A model generated the notes under the pieces. The model saw only the letters and a list, made by a program, of their open reading frames with translations, made no database searches and had not been told where the DNA came from. This document shows, piece by piece, positions 18,326 to 27,913 of a stretch of DNA of 64,000 bases; positions within the stretch are counted from its first letter, which is position 1, and each line of letters starts with the position of its first letter. The DNA is from Bradyrhizobium sp. CIAT3101 (GTDB lineage Bacteria; Pseudomonadota; Alphaproteobacteria; Rhizobiales; Xanthobacteraceae). The stretch is from positions 8,577,001 to 8,641,000 of the forward strand of contig NZ_CP121634.1 in assembly GCF_029714945.1 (NCBI RefSeq). Direction: 5' to 3'. Both the position numbers and the translations under genes were made by a program.

Positions 18326-19600
18326 ATGAGGTTTCTGATAAAGCATCAGCAGAGACGCAAGAGAGTCGAACCATGTTGCTTCTCAACCGGCACACCGATT
18401 ACTGCGCGCCACTGCAAGCTCCGGATGCCAAGATGCTCAGTGTCGAAGGAGCGCGGAGTAGAGCGCTTCCTTGCGCATCGAGCCGATTACAAGGCAACGC
18501 CGCTCGTCTCGCTGACGGGCCTTGCTCGTCAGATCGGCGTTGCCTCGATCCACCTGAAGGACGAAGGCCATCGGCTCGGACTTGGTAGCTTCAAAGGTTT
18601 GGGTGGTGCCTATGCCGTGATCCGCCTCGTGCTGGAGGAAGCAGGTCGGAGGCTCGGCCGAGTCCTTGACGCGTCCGAGCTCCAGTTGCCCGAAGTGAAG
18701 CCCGTAGCGCGAGGGATGACGGTATCGTGCGCCACCGATGGCAATCACGGCAGATCAGTCGCGTATGGTGCCCAGCTGGTTGGCGCGAAGTGCGTCATAT
18801 TTGTTCACTCGGGCGTCAGCGACGAGCGGATCGCGGCTATCGCACGTTTTGGCGCGCGGACGATCCGCGTCAGTGGCAACTATGATGACTCCGTCGCCGA
18901 AGCGTCCCGAGTTGGCGCAGATAAGGGGTGGATCACAGTATCTGACACGTACTGGCCGAGCTACGAGCGTATCCCGGGCATAGTGATGCAGGGATACACC
19001 GCTCTCGTGAGCGAAGCGCTGCGTCAGTTATCCGAGCCTCCGACCCACGTGTTCGTTCAAGCCGGCGTGGGCGGGGTCGCCGCTGCAATTGCAGGGCATT
19101 TCTGGGTTCTGACTGGTGACAAGAGACCATTCTTCACCGTTGTCGAGCCTTCGAGCGCGGCGTGCCTGTTTGAAAGCGCTCGAGCTGGCCATCCCGTCAA
19201 GGTCGAGCATGGGGCGCCAACAGTAATGGCGATGCTTGAATGCTACGATCCGTCCCTCGTCGCATGGCGCATCCTTTCGCGCGCTGCCGATGCCTTCATG
19301 GCGGTCGACGACGAGGACGCCATCAGCGTCATGAAGCTTCTGGCAAACCCTGTGGATGGCGATCCTGCTGTAGTTGCTGGGGAAAGTGGCGGCGCAGGTC
19401 TGGCAGGGCTGCTGAAAGTTGCCTCCAACCAGACATCGCGGTCCATGACCGGACTGGGACAGAGTGCCCGGGTCTTCCTGATCAACACCGAGGGTGCGAC
19501 TGATCCTCGTCTCTATGAAGAACTCGTCGGTGCAACGCCGGCGCAAGTGACTGCGAGAAATATTGCACCAACTTGGGACGAGAAGACGTCGGGCTCGTGA
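18326..19600 (+). CDS. dpaL: Diaminopropionate ammonia-lyase (probable N-terminal frameshift)
   Basis: A PLP-dependent fold-type II enzyme that converts 2,3-diaminopropionate to pyruvate and two ammonia. Visible: the PLP-lysine block IHLKDEGHRLGLGSFKGLGG, a glycine loop region VSCATDGNHGRSVAYGAQLV, KCVIFVHSGVSDERIAAI, a phosphate-binding glycine cluster VFVQAGVGGVAAAIAG, and CYDPSLVAWRILSRAADAFM. The first about 45 residues of this frame do not look like the family. The expected N-terminus (MLLLNRHTDYCAP) is encoded from the ATG at 18373 in another frame and would rejoin near 18455. A single indel there, real or a sequencing error, would explain this. It sits between the MFS exporter and the oppositely oriented NRPS-MATE pair. 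Diaminopropionate is a common NRPS building block, so a protective or salvage role is possible (inference). Confidence 0.85.
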   Translation: MRFLIKHQQRRKRVEPCCFSTGTPITARHCKLRMPRCSVSKERGVERFLAHRADYKATPLVSLTGLARQIGVASIHLKDEGHRLGLGSFKGLGGAYAVIRLVLEEAGRRLGRVLDASELQLPEVKPVARGMTVSCATDGNHGRSVAYGAQLVGAKCVIFVHSGVSDERIAAIARFGARTIRVSGNYDDSVAEASRVGADKGWITVSDTYWPSYERIPGIVMQGYTALVSEALRQLSEPPTHVFVQAGVGGVAAAIAGHFWVLTGDKRPFFTVVEPSSAACLFESARAGHPVKVEHGAPTVMAMLECYDPSLVAWRILSRAADAFMAVDDEDAISVMKLLANPVDGDPAVVAGESGGAGLAGLLKVASNQTSRSMTGLGQSARVFLINTEGATDPRLYEELVGATPAQVTARNIAPTWDEKTSGS

Positions 19601-20022
19601 ACCTCCGGGTCGCCTTCAGACGCGGACCGGTTTCGCGCGACAAAGGCGGCCTGCTCTTTCGTCTCGAATGACAGCCTGCAGCCGAAGATGTCGGCCAGGA
19701 GAGACTACCCTAGCCGACCACGATGCAGCGCATTCATTCCCGCAAGAGGGACGTGGTCCTCGGACCATCATATGCCTCTTGGTGATTGTGTAGGTAGGCG
19801 AGGCCGTGCCTGGACAGTGATAGGCGCTTACCCCAAGTTGCCCCTATATTGAACAATGTTTCGACGATCCGGCGCATTCGACGTGAGCTCTATGCTTAAT
19901 CATCCCGCGGAACTAGCCAACCTCGTGGCCGCCTACGTGGGCAACGACTTTGGCAACCATCTCGGAACGGATTACCGCTGACTGCCCGCGAGGAACGCAT
20001 CAACAGTCCGGATCATGCCTAG
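19601..20022. other. Convergent intergenic region between dpaL and the MATE gene
   Basis: 420 bp between converging genes. It holds short frames only. No terminator hairpin with a clear T-run was identified. Confidence 0.4.
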
Positions 20023-21438
20023 TCAAGTCAAGGAGCCCTCTCGATTTCTAGCCGAATGTGCCGGTCCACCTCGCCTGAGCTCAGCGAACTGGCGCAAGAC
20101 GACGAACAGCGCGATCATTCCAGCGCCCAGTTCAGCGATGGCTTGGCTGGCCAAAACCCCACTGAAGCCTGATACGAGAGGAAATAAAAGCACCGCCGGT
20201 ATAAAGAGATACCCTTGCCTGGCGAAAGAGACCAGCGCGCTAAGGCGCGCTTTCCCCTGCGACTGAAGCATTGTCGTCACAAAACTCTGAATTCCGTAAA
20301 GCCAAAAAAACAGGTGAAAGACGATGCAGCTCAAGGCGGCAATCTCTGTGACATCATCGCTATCGCTGAACAACCTGACCAACGGCCGGGCAAAAACGAT
20401 AACCGCTGCGGAATACGCAACGGAAAGCACAACGGTGATAGACATCATAAACTTCGCAACCTTCACTACACGAGCAAAGTCGCGCGCTCCCCAACCGAAC
20501 CCCAGGACAGCTTGAGAGCCGATACAGAATCCGGTGATAGGCAGCGCGCCGATTGTCAAGATTCTTATAGCAATTCCCACCGCCGCGATGAAATCGTCAC
20601 CGAACCGCGCAGCAGCTCCGTACAAGAACATACCGGCAAGAGCGGCTAAGATACTTGTTGTCGTCGCCGGCGCCCCAATGAGCGCGAGCTGCCTGATGCG
20701 ATCTACTCGTAACGAGACCTGAGATATGCTGACGAGCACAGAGCCGAGCCGCTTGGCAAAATAGGCGATGTAGAGGCTTATGGCGGCGATCTGTGATATC
20801 AGCGTCGCTAGGGCTGCGCCTCGCACACCCAAGCCTAGCAAGAAAATGAAAATAGGATCAAGCAAGGCGTTCAATATGAAAGCGGTCAGCATCGTCCACA
20901 TACTGAATCGTGTGTTGCCTTCAGCTCTTGCGATGAAGCCGCTGACGATGTTTAGGAGCATCAAAGTCGCCCCCGGCAAGAGGATCGTGGCGTAGTCGAG
21001 CGCGATGGGCAGGATGGCTGGACTTGCCCCAAGCACGACGAAGATGTCTCGCAAGGTTACCAGCAGGGCGATGGTCATAATCACCCCGATGGGAGCAGCG
21101 AGCGCGATCGCCGTACTAGCACCTTGGCTTGCCTCTAACTCATTACCAGCACCAAGAAGACGAGATATGAAGGAGGCAGTACCTACACCGATTCCCTCTC
21201 CCACGGCCGCGAGCACGACAATGAGCGGCATCGTCATGCTGACAGCTGCAATCGCCTTCGCGCCGAGTGAGCCAACAAAGATCGCGTTAAGGAGCTGCTG
21301 TAGTGCGTTGATCGACAAGCCGACAACAGATGGAATGGCGAGCCGCAGGAGAAGGCTTGGGAGATTCTGATCCGATAGATCGATGCCGGATTTTCTTCGG
21401 CATCTCATCGCGATTACTTTTAACGACAAGCTCCGCAT
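20023..21438 (-). CDS. MATE-family efflux transporter
   Basis: A 471-residue membrane protein with about 12 predicted helices in two MatE halves. The first half has LLLRLAIPSVVGLSINALQQ, NAIFVGSLGAKAIAAVSMTM and GEGIGVGTASFISRLLGAGN (the VGTA.FISR.LGAG pattern). The second half has LIGAPATTTSILAALAGMFL and GFCIGSQAVLGFGWGARDFA. MATE proteins use Na+ or H+ gradients to export cationic or amphipathic molecules. Its ATG (21438) is only 16 bp after the NRPS stop on the same strand, so the two are almost certainly co-transcribed. Product export for the NRPS is the natural inference. Met11 is an alternative start. Confidence 0.92.
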   Translation of the reverse strand: MRSLSLKVIAMRCRRKSGIDLSDQNLPSLLLRLAIPSVVGLSINALQQLLNAIFVGSLGAKAIAAVSMTMPLIVVLAAVGEGIGVGTASFISRLLGAGNELEASQGASTAIALAAPIGVIMTIALLVTLRDIFVVLGASPAILPIALDYATILLPGATLMLLNIVSGFIARAEGNTRFSMWTMLTAFILNALLDPIFIFLLGLGVRGAALATLISQIAAISLYIAYFAKRLGSVLVSISQVSLRVDRIRQLALIGAPATTTSILAALAGMFLYGAAARFGDDFIAAVGIAIRILTIGALPITGFCIGSQAVLGFGWGARDFARVVKVAKFMMSITVVLSVAYSAAVIVFARPLVRLFSDSDDVTEIAALSCIVFHLFFWLYGIQSFVTTMLQSQGKARLSALVSFARQGYLFIPAVLLFPLVSGFSGVLASQAIAELGAGMIALFVVLRQFAELRRGGPAHSARNREGSLT

Positions 21439-21454
21439 TCCGCTTATCCATGAT

Positions 21455-24400
21455 TCACGCCGTCTTCAGCTCTACTAATTCATTGATCGTCTGCATCAGC
21501 TCCTGTTGCAAGACCGTGCAAAGATGGCGGGTCGCCTCATAATCGACCATGCTCGGATCATACGTGGTGTCGATCTGTAGACGACCCGATTGATATCCGA
21601 CCTCGAACCAGAAAAGGTGGATCGCCGCTGCTTGATGCATGTGTTCGCCGATCCCAAGCGGGCACGGGTCTGTGTCTAGAAAACGGCGTGGGAAATGGCG
21701 CTGCAAACCGGCGCGATAATTCACCCCAATTCTGGGAAGTGGCAGGCGATCGAGCCGACACCGCAAGGCTGGATCTCGATTTAGGAATTTCAGGGCCCGA
21801 AAGCCTATTCCCCCACGCGGCAGCGCATGGCGCTGCCGGTATATTAGGCGAGCGCGGTCGGAACGCGACTCTCTTCCGGTGACCTTCAATGGAAGCGGAA
21901 CGAGCTCGCTGATAAGACCAATGATCTGAGATGGATCGAAATCGTCAAACAGCCGACCTCGTGTCGAGGTCAGGCTATCAATCCAGAGCGAATAGTTGCC
22001 GAACAGGGCTCCACACGCACCGGACAGGGCAGCAAGAAACACATCAAAGTCCTGGCAATGCGCTGATCTGGCTCCAATACCGAGCAGACCCGCCGTCGCT
22101 TCCCCGTCGATCTCAAGATGGTACTTGGCTCGATCTACCCGCGAACGTCCGTTCGCATCCTCCCGACGATCGCCGAGACTTGAATCGTGAAGCTCTCTCG
22201 GGCTTGCTTCGGCAACACTCGTGTCGCGTGAGGACGCGTCGCCTACACTCAGATTGAATTGATCGTAGTCAATATCCTCCCAGTACTTGAGTTCGTTTGG
22301 TGCTTCGCTGTCCGCGTAATCCTCGAGGCGCTTCAACCAGGAAGAGAGCCCTTGTACGGCCTCAGGGCCGTTCCCATCATGGCCTGCAGCAAGAGCGTTG
22401 TATGCGTCCTCTAATGCTTCCAGGAACAGCCGATAGCCCATCCCATCCGCTACGAAATGATGGATCAGCACCAGCAGATAGTAATCACCGCTTTCGGAAG
22501 TGCGGAAGGCCGCGACGTGAACAAGAGGCGTGCGACCGTCAAACCGGAACATGTGTTGACGTTTTGCCGAGCCGATCTCGATTGTCCTTTGCTGGTCCGG
22601 GCCGGACATCCCGACAAGATCGACCTCGTCCACGATGCGCTCAGTCGGACAAGGTCCAATCCCCAGCCGGAGCCCATCTTTGGTTCGGCCAACTCGTAGC
22701 CTGAGACCTTCGTGTTTCTCGATGACTTGGGCAAGAGCGCGGTTGAGGATCTTGATGTTCAGGATGCCACCGCGCAAGAAGAACAGATCGCCGATGTTAA
22801 AGTGCTCGTCAAAACCGAGAAGAGAATTCCAAGACGATATGATGGGGAGCACACGCAGCGAGCTGTCCGCTGAAGTGACGTTGTGGGGTGCCGCCTCCGC
22901 TTCCCCGACCGCCAACTCCCTGATGGTCGGCGTTCGATAAAGTTGGTTGACGGTGAGATTCAGCCCGGCTTTGCACGCCAGCGTGACGCAACGCACGCTC
23001 AGAAGAGAATCGCCGCCGATATCAAAGAAACTGCTGTCAATTCCCACCTCCTTCGCGCCTAAAAGATCCTCCCAGATTCGAGCAAGAACTCGCTCGTTCC
23101 TGGTGCGAGGCTCAGCAGATGGACTGGGTTCTATCTCGCGGTACGGAACGGAGGATAGGCAAGTACGGTCTATCTTTCCGCTCGCCGTCAGGGGAACACT
23201 GTCAACCAACCTGAAAGCTGCAGGAATCATGGGAGATGGCAACCTGTTGCGCAGATGGGCCAGAATCTCTCCAAGGCTGAGATTCTTGCGAGCGGCCACC
23301 ACGCTCGCCGTCAAGCGGCGATCGTCATCGATGCCCTCTGCGAAGACCGCCGCCTTTGCGATTGCCGGATGAGACTCAAGGGCAACCTCGACCTCCTCCG
23401 GCTCGATGCGGAAGCCCCTCACCTTGACCTGGTTGTCCGATCGACCGCAAATCTCAAGAAGGCCACTGGTTGAGATGCGTGCGATGTCCCCACTTCGATA
23501 AAGCACGTTGTATTGTCCGCCATCATACGGATTGGGCACGAAACAGCGGTCAGTCCGATCTTGATCCTGCCAGTACCCAGCGCTCAGACAGCGGCCTGCG
23601 ATGCACAGTTCGCCAGGGGCTCCGAGAGGCACTCTCTTCAACCGCGAATCGAGCACGTAGAGTTTGACGTTGTCGATTGGCCGTCCCACTGGGACAAACG
23701 CCGTGCTGTCATCCGCCTCCGATGTCTCGTGCACGGCGGCATTGGACGCACATTCCGTCGCACCATAGAAGTTCCACAACGGCACGCCCGGAAACGCCTC
23801 ACGCCAGCGAGCGGGCAGCGAGGAAGGCATTGGTTCGGCACTGCTTGTGACCAGTCTCAGGGCGGTCCTTTGTCGTTGCCGTTCCTGGGACCCGACGAGA
23901 CCTGAAAGAAGTGGCGGAGAGGCAAAAAAGCGTGTCACGCGATGTTTTGCCAAACTGCACAACAACAGATCCGGATCTAGCACCTGTTCTTGGGTGAGGA
24001 TCAGCGTGGGCACACTTCTCAGAAGCCCACCAAAATACTCCCAAGCGGACGCAACAAGACAGGCGGACTTCTGGACAACCATGACGTCGGTGCCATCGAA
24101 GGGAAAGCACCGCCACATCCAGTTCAGCCGGTTGAGAATGGCCGATTCCGGTATGAGGACCCCCTTCGCCCGACCTGTGGAGGAGGACGTGTATATGAGG
24201 ATCGCAATTCGCTGATCTGACGGTGTGTCGCTGGGCGCGAAATCATCCCTCGACACCTTGCACGTTTCTAAGGCCAACAGAGAAATCGAAGGTATCTCAA
24301 AGCCAGGCTCCGTGATATTCGCGTGAACCAAGAGCTTTGCCTGACTATCTCGGAGGATATGTTGGATCCGATCACGCGGATAATCCGGCGCTATCGGCAC

Positions 24401-27400
24401 AACAACAGCATCCAAGCCTCGCGCCGCGAGCATGACAGCGGCAACGTCCGGCGACCGGTCAGCGAGCACGGCGACCAGATCGCTGGCCCCCACCTTCATC
24501 TCCCGCAGCAACGAGCGGATAGCTCTTACGCGCGCACGCAGCTGGTCAAAGGTGACCTCCCCGAACTCGCCAAAATATGCCACTTTGCCGTGGTTAGAGA
24601 CGCTGATCTGCTCGAAGGCTTCGGCAAGCGGACATTCGGATTCATATCGCCGGATCGACCCATCCAGCGAATCCAGGATAGTGAGGTCTGAGGCGCTAAG
24701 GCTGTTCAGTTCCTCAATGGGCGCAAGCGCGTTGTCAACGCAGGCGGCAATCAGACACCGCAGATTGTTGGCCATGCGGACAGCCAGATCACTCGAGATG
24801 ATGTCTTCCGCATACGCTAGCTGGAGCGCAATTTCATCGCCGTGATCTTGTGCGTACAGTGTTAAATCGAATTTGACATAGCCGGTGTCATATTCGCGGA
24901 ATGTCAGAGCCAACTCGTCCCGACCAACTGGTTCGGCGGCTTCGGAGTACATGTTGAACATGACCTGGAAGACCGGTGATCGACCCGGTTCGCGACACAC
25001 CCTTGTATCCCTGACCATCCATCCGAATGGATAGGCCGCATTTGCGATGGCATCGCTGACCAGGCCCTGGATGCGTCTGGCATGAGCAGCAAAAGATTGA
25101 CTGGCATCGATCGCGGCACGGATCGGCAGCATATTCAGGAAAAAGCCGATGATGTCGGCGCTGCCGGGTTGATCCCGTACAGCGTGTGGCATCCCGACGA
25201 CAATATCGTCCTGACCGCTGTACATTCGTAGCAACAGCTGGAAGCACGCCAGTAGTGTTGTCGACGTGGTGCAGCTATTTTGGCGCGCGAATTCTCTTAC
25301 CCGACTGGAGAGATCGCTGCCAAGCAGCACCGGATGCGAGGCGCCGCGGAATGAAACTGTTTGGGGGCGCGCCCTTCCAAGCGAATGCATCGGCGGATCA
25401 TTACCGATCTGACGACGCCAATAGTGACGCTGGCTCTCCAGCGCCTCTGGATAAATGTGTTGTTGTTCCCACGCGGCATAGCCCGAGAGTGACGCACGGT
25501 TCTCTGGCAAAGACGCGGCGGCGTCGGAATATTTCTGCTGAAGATCTCTGAGCAGAACAGAAATCGACCAGGCATCGAGGATGATTTCGTGAGCGGTGAT
25601 CAATATGAGATGATTGTCAGGACCAAACCGGACCATGCGCGCGCGAAACAAACGGCCGTGTGCGAGATCGAAATTGTCTTTCAGCTCCGTTCGCCGACAT
25701 TGTGCGATGAACTCCTCAGCTTCGGAGGAGGTGAGATGAGATGCATCGATCAAATCAAGATTGGTGCATGGCGGGGCATCAAAACATTGAACCGGACCGT
25801 CTTCGTCGATGAAGCGCGCCGAGAGCGCCTGGTGGGAAAGAAGGACCTCGGTCCATGCCCGATTGAACCGAGCTAAATCGATGCTGCCCTTAATCCGTAG
25901 CCCGCCTTGAATGATGTAGTTCCGGGCAGATGGATCGAGCTGCGCCAAAAACCAAAGGTGCTCCTGGAGTCGGGTCAGAGGTGATCGGTCCAGCTTTCGG
26001 TATGTCAAGGCTGCGCGTGGATTGGGCTCAGCGCGAGCCTCGATCGAAGCGGCAAGCGATCGAATCGTCCCATTCAGGACCAGTCCGAAATCCGCTCTCA
26101 CTCCGAGCAAAGTCTGCAACTGTCCCAATATGAGCATCGCGCGGAGCGAGTCTCCGCCGAGGCTTATGAATTGGTCATTCACACCTATGTTCTCGATACG
26201 CAAAATGCCCGACCAGATTTTACTTAGCCGGACTTCGAGATCTGATTGCGGGTCCTCGAAGGGCGTTGACAATATCGGTCTAACACACCCTGGGTCAGGC
26301 AATGCTGAAAGGTCGACCTTTCCGTTCCTGGTCAGTGGAATACCGCTGACGTGGATGATTCTTTCCGGAAGCATGTAGCTGGGGAGTGCCTCGGCAAGAA
26401 ACTTATGAAGGTCGCTTTCCGCTACTTCCGCTGGAGCCGTCACATACGCAACCAGCCGCCGCGATTCGGCTTGCGCCTCCGCCCCAGCTATATCTCGCGC
26501 CGTAAGCTTTACTCCTGCGCAAGAAGAGGCGACTGCGACGGCACCATGCACCAAGGGATGAGCGGCCAAACGAGCTTCGATTTCTCCAAGCTCGATTCTG
26601 TGCCCGCGAATTTTGACCTGACGATCCCGTCGACCGAGACATTCCAAAAGGCCGTCGGAACGGAGGCGCCCAAGATCACCTGTCCGATATAGGCGCAGGA
26701 AGGACAAGTCGTTTGAGAACGGATTTGGTCCAAACGCATCCTTGGTGCGGACTTGGTCATTGACGTAGCCAGCAGCAACACCAACACCGCTGACACAGAT
26801 TTCGCCCACTTCTCCTACATTGCACAGCCGTGTTCCGTCCGCGACATAAACCTCAACGTTTTGAATTGGTCTGCCGATCGGCACATAAGTCTCAGCCAGC
26901 GCAGGCGGCACGGAAACCACATGATGCGTCACGCCGTCGGCGCACTCAGTCGGCCCGTAATGATTGAGAATGGAAACGCGGGGATACAAGGCAAGCCAAG
27001 CGCGCGCCAATCCGGGCGTTAAAGGTTCGCCGACCGTAGAAATAATCCGCAAGCCGTCGATGGCTCGCTCTGCCGCGGTAAGCGATTGCAGATATTCAAC
27101 AAACACTGCCAGCATCGACGGAACGAATTGGACGACCGTAGCGCGGCATCGTTGAAGTGCTTGAAGCAGCGATGACGGCGATCTCAGTGTCGCATCATCG
27201 ATGATCGATGTAGCGGCTCCGATGCAGAGACCAGAAAGAAGTTGCCAAAGCGAGATGTCAAAGCAATGCGATGCCGTTTGCGCGACGCAATCCGACCGAG
27301 TGAGACTTAGAGCATCGATCTTTGCCGCCAAATGATTGTTTAGGCCGGCGCGCTCGATCATTGCGCCTTTAGGCTGGCCCGTCGAACCAGACGTAAATAG

Positions 27401-27913
27401 AATATAGGCAAGTCCATCCACGTTCGGCGATGGCATAAGAGACGAGGTCTGCACCCGACCTAGCGCCGCCTCTATAGCTACGAAGCGAGGAGCTGCTTTG
27501 CTGCTCTCCTGGAACAGGCTGAGGGAACCCGGACGGTCTCGGCCTATCAACAAAGCGCAGCGGCTCTGCTCGATCATGAATGATGTACGGGAAGCCGGCA
27601 ACGATGGATCGAGCGGTAGGTACGTTGATCCAGCCTTCAAAATTGCAATGACCGCCGTCGCCCAGTCGAGGTCCCGTCCCCCCCAATAGCCGACAACCGC
27701 GCCGCGAGCCCCCTGCTCTCGTAAGGTCTTTGCAAGGGCATCCGATCTTGATCGTAGCGCCTCATATGTGAGTTCGTCTGCGCCGTGGCTCAGCGCAACT
27801 CTGTCCGGATCCGAACCGGCAAACCGATTGATCGCCGTGATCGCGTCAACCGGTTGATGTTCCATGGACTGCTTCTTGGTTGATCGATTTTGCGTAGTCA
27901 CGCGCCCCGCCAT
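21455..27913 (-). CDS. Two-module non-ribosomal peptide synthetase, A-T-C-A-T-C
   Basis: 2152 residues. A1 about 25-540: TSGSTGQPKG, NHYGPTE, YRTGDLGR, K532. T1 about 560-625 with the phosphopantetheine Ser in SLGGDSL (Ser589). C about 645-1080, whose HHxxxDG motif reads HEIILDA (775-781). A2 about 1095-1590: degenerate TSSSTGRAKG, FYGATE, YRSGDIAR, K1580. T2 about 1605-1670 with DIGGDSL (Ser1636). Final C-like domain about 1685-2150 with intact HHFVADG (1818-1824). No thioesterase or epimerase is seen. Read by alignment to the GrsA pocket, A1 gives D-I-W-Q-S-V-H-D-G-K and A2 gives V-A-W-A-T-S-F-S-N-K. The missing Asp in A2 suggests a substrate without an ordinary alpha-amino group (inference). 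The start at 27913 is preceded by GGAGAAGG. Met17 is an alternative. The product would be a two-residue amide released by the last C domain. The MATE gene follows directly. Confidence 0.93.
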   Translation of the reverse strand: MAGRVTTQNRSTKKQSMEHQPVDAITAINRFAGSDPDRVALSHGADELTYEALRSRSDALAKTLREQGARGAVVGYWGGRDLDWATAVIAILKAGSTYLPLDPSLPASRTSFMIEQSRCALLIGRDRPGSLSLFQESSKAAPRFVAIEAALGRVQTSSLMPSPNVDGLAYILFTSGSTGQPKGAMIERAGLNNHLAAKIDALSLTRSDCVAQTASHCFDISLWQLLSGLCIGAATSIIDDATLRSPSSLLQALQRCRATVVQFVPSMLAVFVEYLQSLTAAERAIDGLRIISTVGEPLTPGLARAWLALYPRVSILNHYGPTECADGVTHHVVSVPPALAETYVPIGRPIQNVEVYVADGTRLCNVGEVGEICVSGVGVAAGYVNDQVRTKDAFGPNPFSNDLSFLRLYRTGDLGRLRSDGLLECLGRRDRQVKIRGHRIELGEIEARLAAHPLVHGAVAVASSCAGVKLTARDIAGAEAQAESRRLVAYVTAPAEVAESDLHKFLAEALPSYMLPERIIHVSGIPLTRNGKVDLSALPDPGCVRPILSTPFEDPQSDLEVRLSKIWSGILRIENIGVNDQFISLGGDSLRAMLILGQLQTLLGVRADFGLVLNGTIRSLAASIEARAEPNPRAALTYRKLDRSPLTRLQEHLWFLAQLDPSARNYIIQGGLRIKGSIDLARFNRAWTEVLLSHQALSARFIDEDGPVQCFDAPPCTNLDLIDASHLTSSEAEEFIAQCRRTELKDNFDLAHGRLFRARMVRFGPDNHLILITAHEIILDAWSISVLLRDLQQKYSDAAASLPENRASLSGYAAWEQQHIYPEALESQRHYWRRQIGNDPPMHSLGRARPQTVSFRGASHPVLLGSDLSSRVREFARQNSCTTSTTLLACFQLLLRMYSGQDDIVVGMPHAVRDQPGSADIIGFFLNMLPIRAAIDASQSFAAHARRIQGLVSDAIANAAYPFGWMVRDTRVCREPGRSPVFQVMFNMYSEAAEPVGRDELALTFREYDTGYVKFDLTLYAQDHGDEIALQLAYAEDIISSDLAVRMANNLRCLIAACVDNALAPIEELNSLSASDLTILDSLDGSIRRYESECPLAEAFEQISVSNHGKVAYFGEFGEVTFDQLRARVRAIRSLLREMKVGASDLVAVLADRSPDVAAVMLAARGLDAVVVPIAPDYPRDRIQHILRDSQAKLLVHANITEPGFEIPSISLLALETCKVSRDDFAPSDTPSDQRIAILIYTSSSTGRAKGVLIPESAILNRLNWMWRCFPFDGTDVMVVQKSACLVASAWEYFGGLLRSVPTLILTQEQVLDPDLLLCSLAKHRVTRFFASPPLLSGLVGSQERQRQRTALRLVTSSAEPMPSSLPARWREAFPGVPLWNFYGATECASNAAVHETSEADDSTAFVPVGRPIDNVKLYVLDSRLKRVPLGAPGELCIAGRCLSAGYWQDQDRTDRCFVPNPYDGGQYNVLYRSGDIARISTSGLLEICGRSDNQVKVRGFRIEPEEVEVALESHPAIAKAAVFAEGIDDDRRLTASVVAARKNLSLGEILAHLRNRLPSPMIPAAFRLVDSVPLTASGKIDRTCLSSVPYREIEPSPSAEPRTRNERVLARIWEDLLGAKEVGIDSSFFDIGGDSLLSVRCVTLACKAGLNLTVNQLYRTPTIRELAVGEAEAAPHNVTSADSSLRVLPIISSWNSLLGFDEHFNIGDLFFLRGGILNIKILNRALAQVIEKHEGLRLRVGRTKDGLRLGIGPCPTERIVDEVDLVGMSGPDQQRTIEIGSAKRQHMFRFDGRTPLVHVAAFRTSESGDYYLLVLIHHFVADGMGYRLFLEALEDAYNALAAGHDGNGPEAVQGLSSWLKRLEDYADSEAPNELKYWEDIDYDQFNLSVGDASSRDTSVAEASPRELHDSSLGDRREDANGRSRVDRAKYHLEIDGEATAGLLGIGARSAHCQDFDVFLAALSGACGALFGNYSLWIDSLTSTRGRLFDDFDPSQIIGLISELVPLPLKVTGRESRSDRARLIYRQRHALPRGGIGFRALKFLNRDPALRCRLDRLPLPRIGVNYRAGLQRHFPRRFLDTDPCPLGIGEHMHQAAAIHLFWFEVGYQSGRLQIDTTYDPSMVDYEATRHLCTVLQQELMQTINELVELKTA

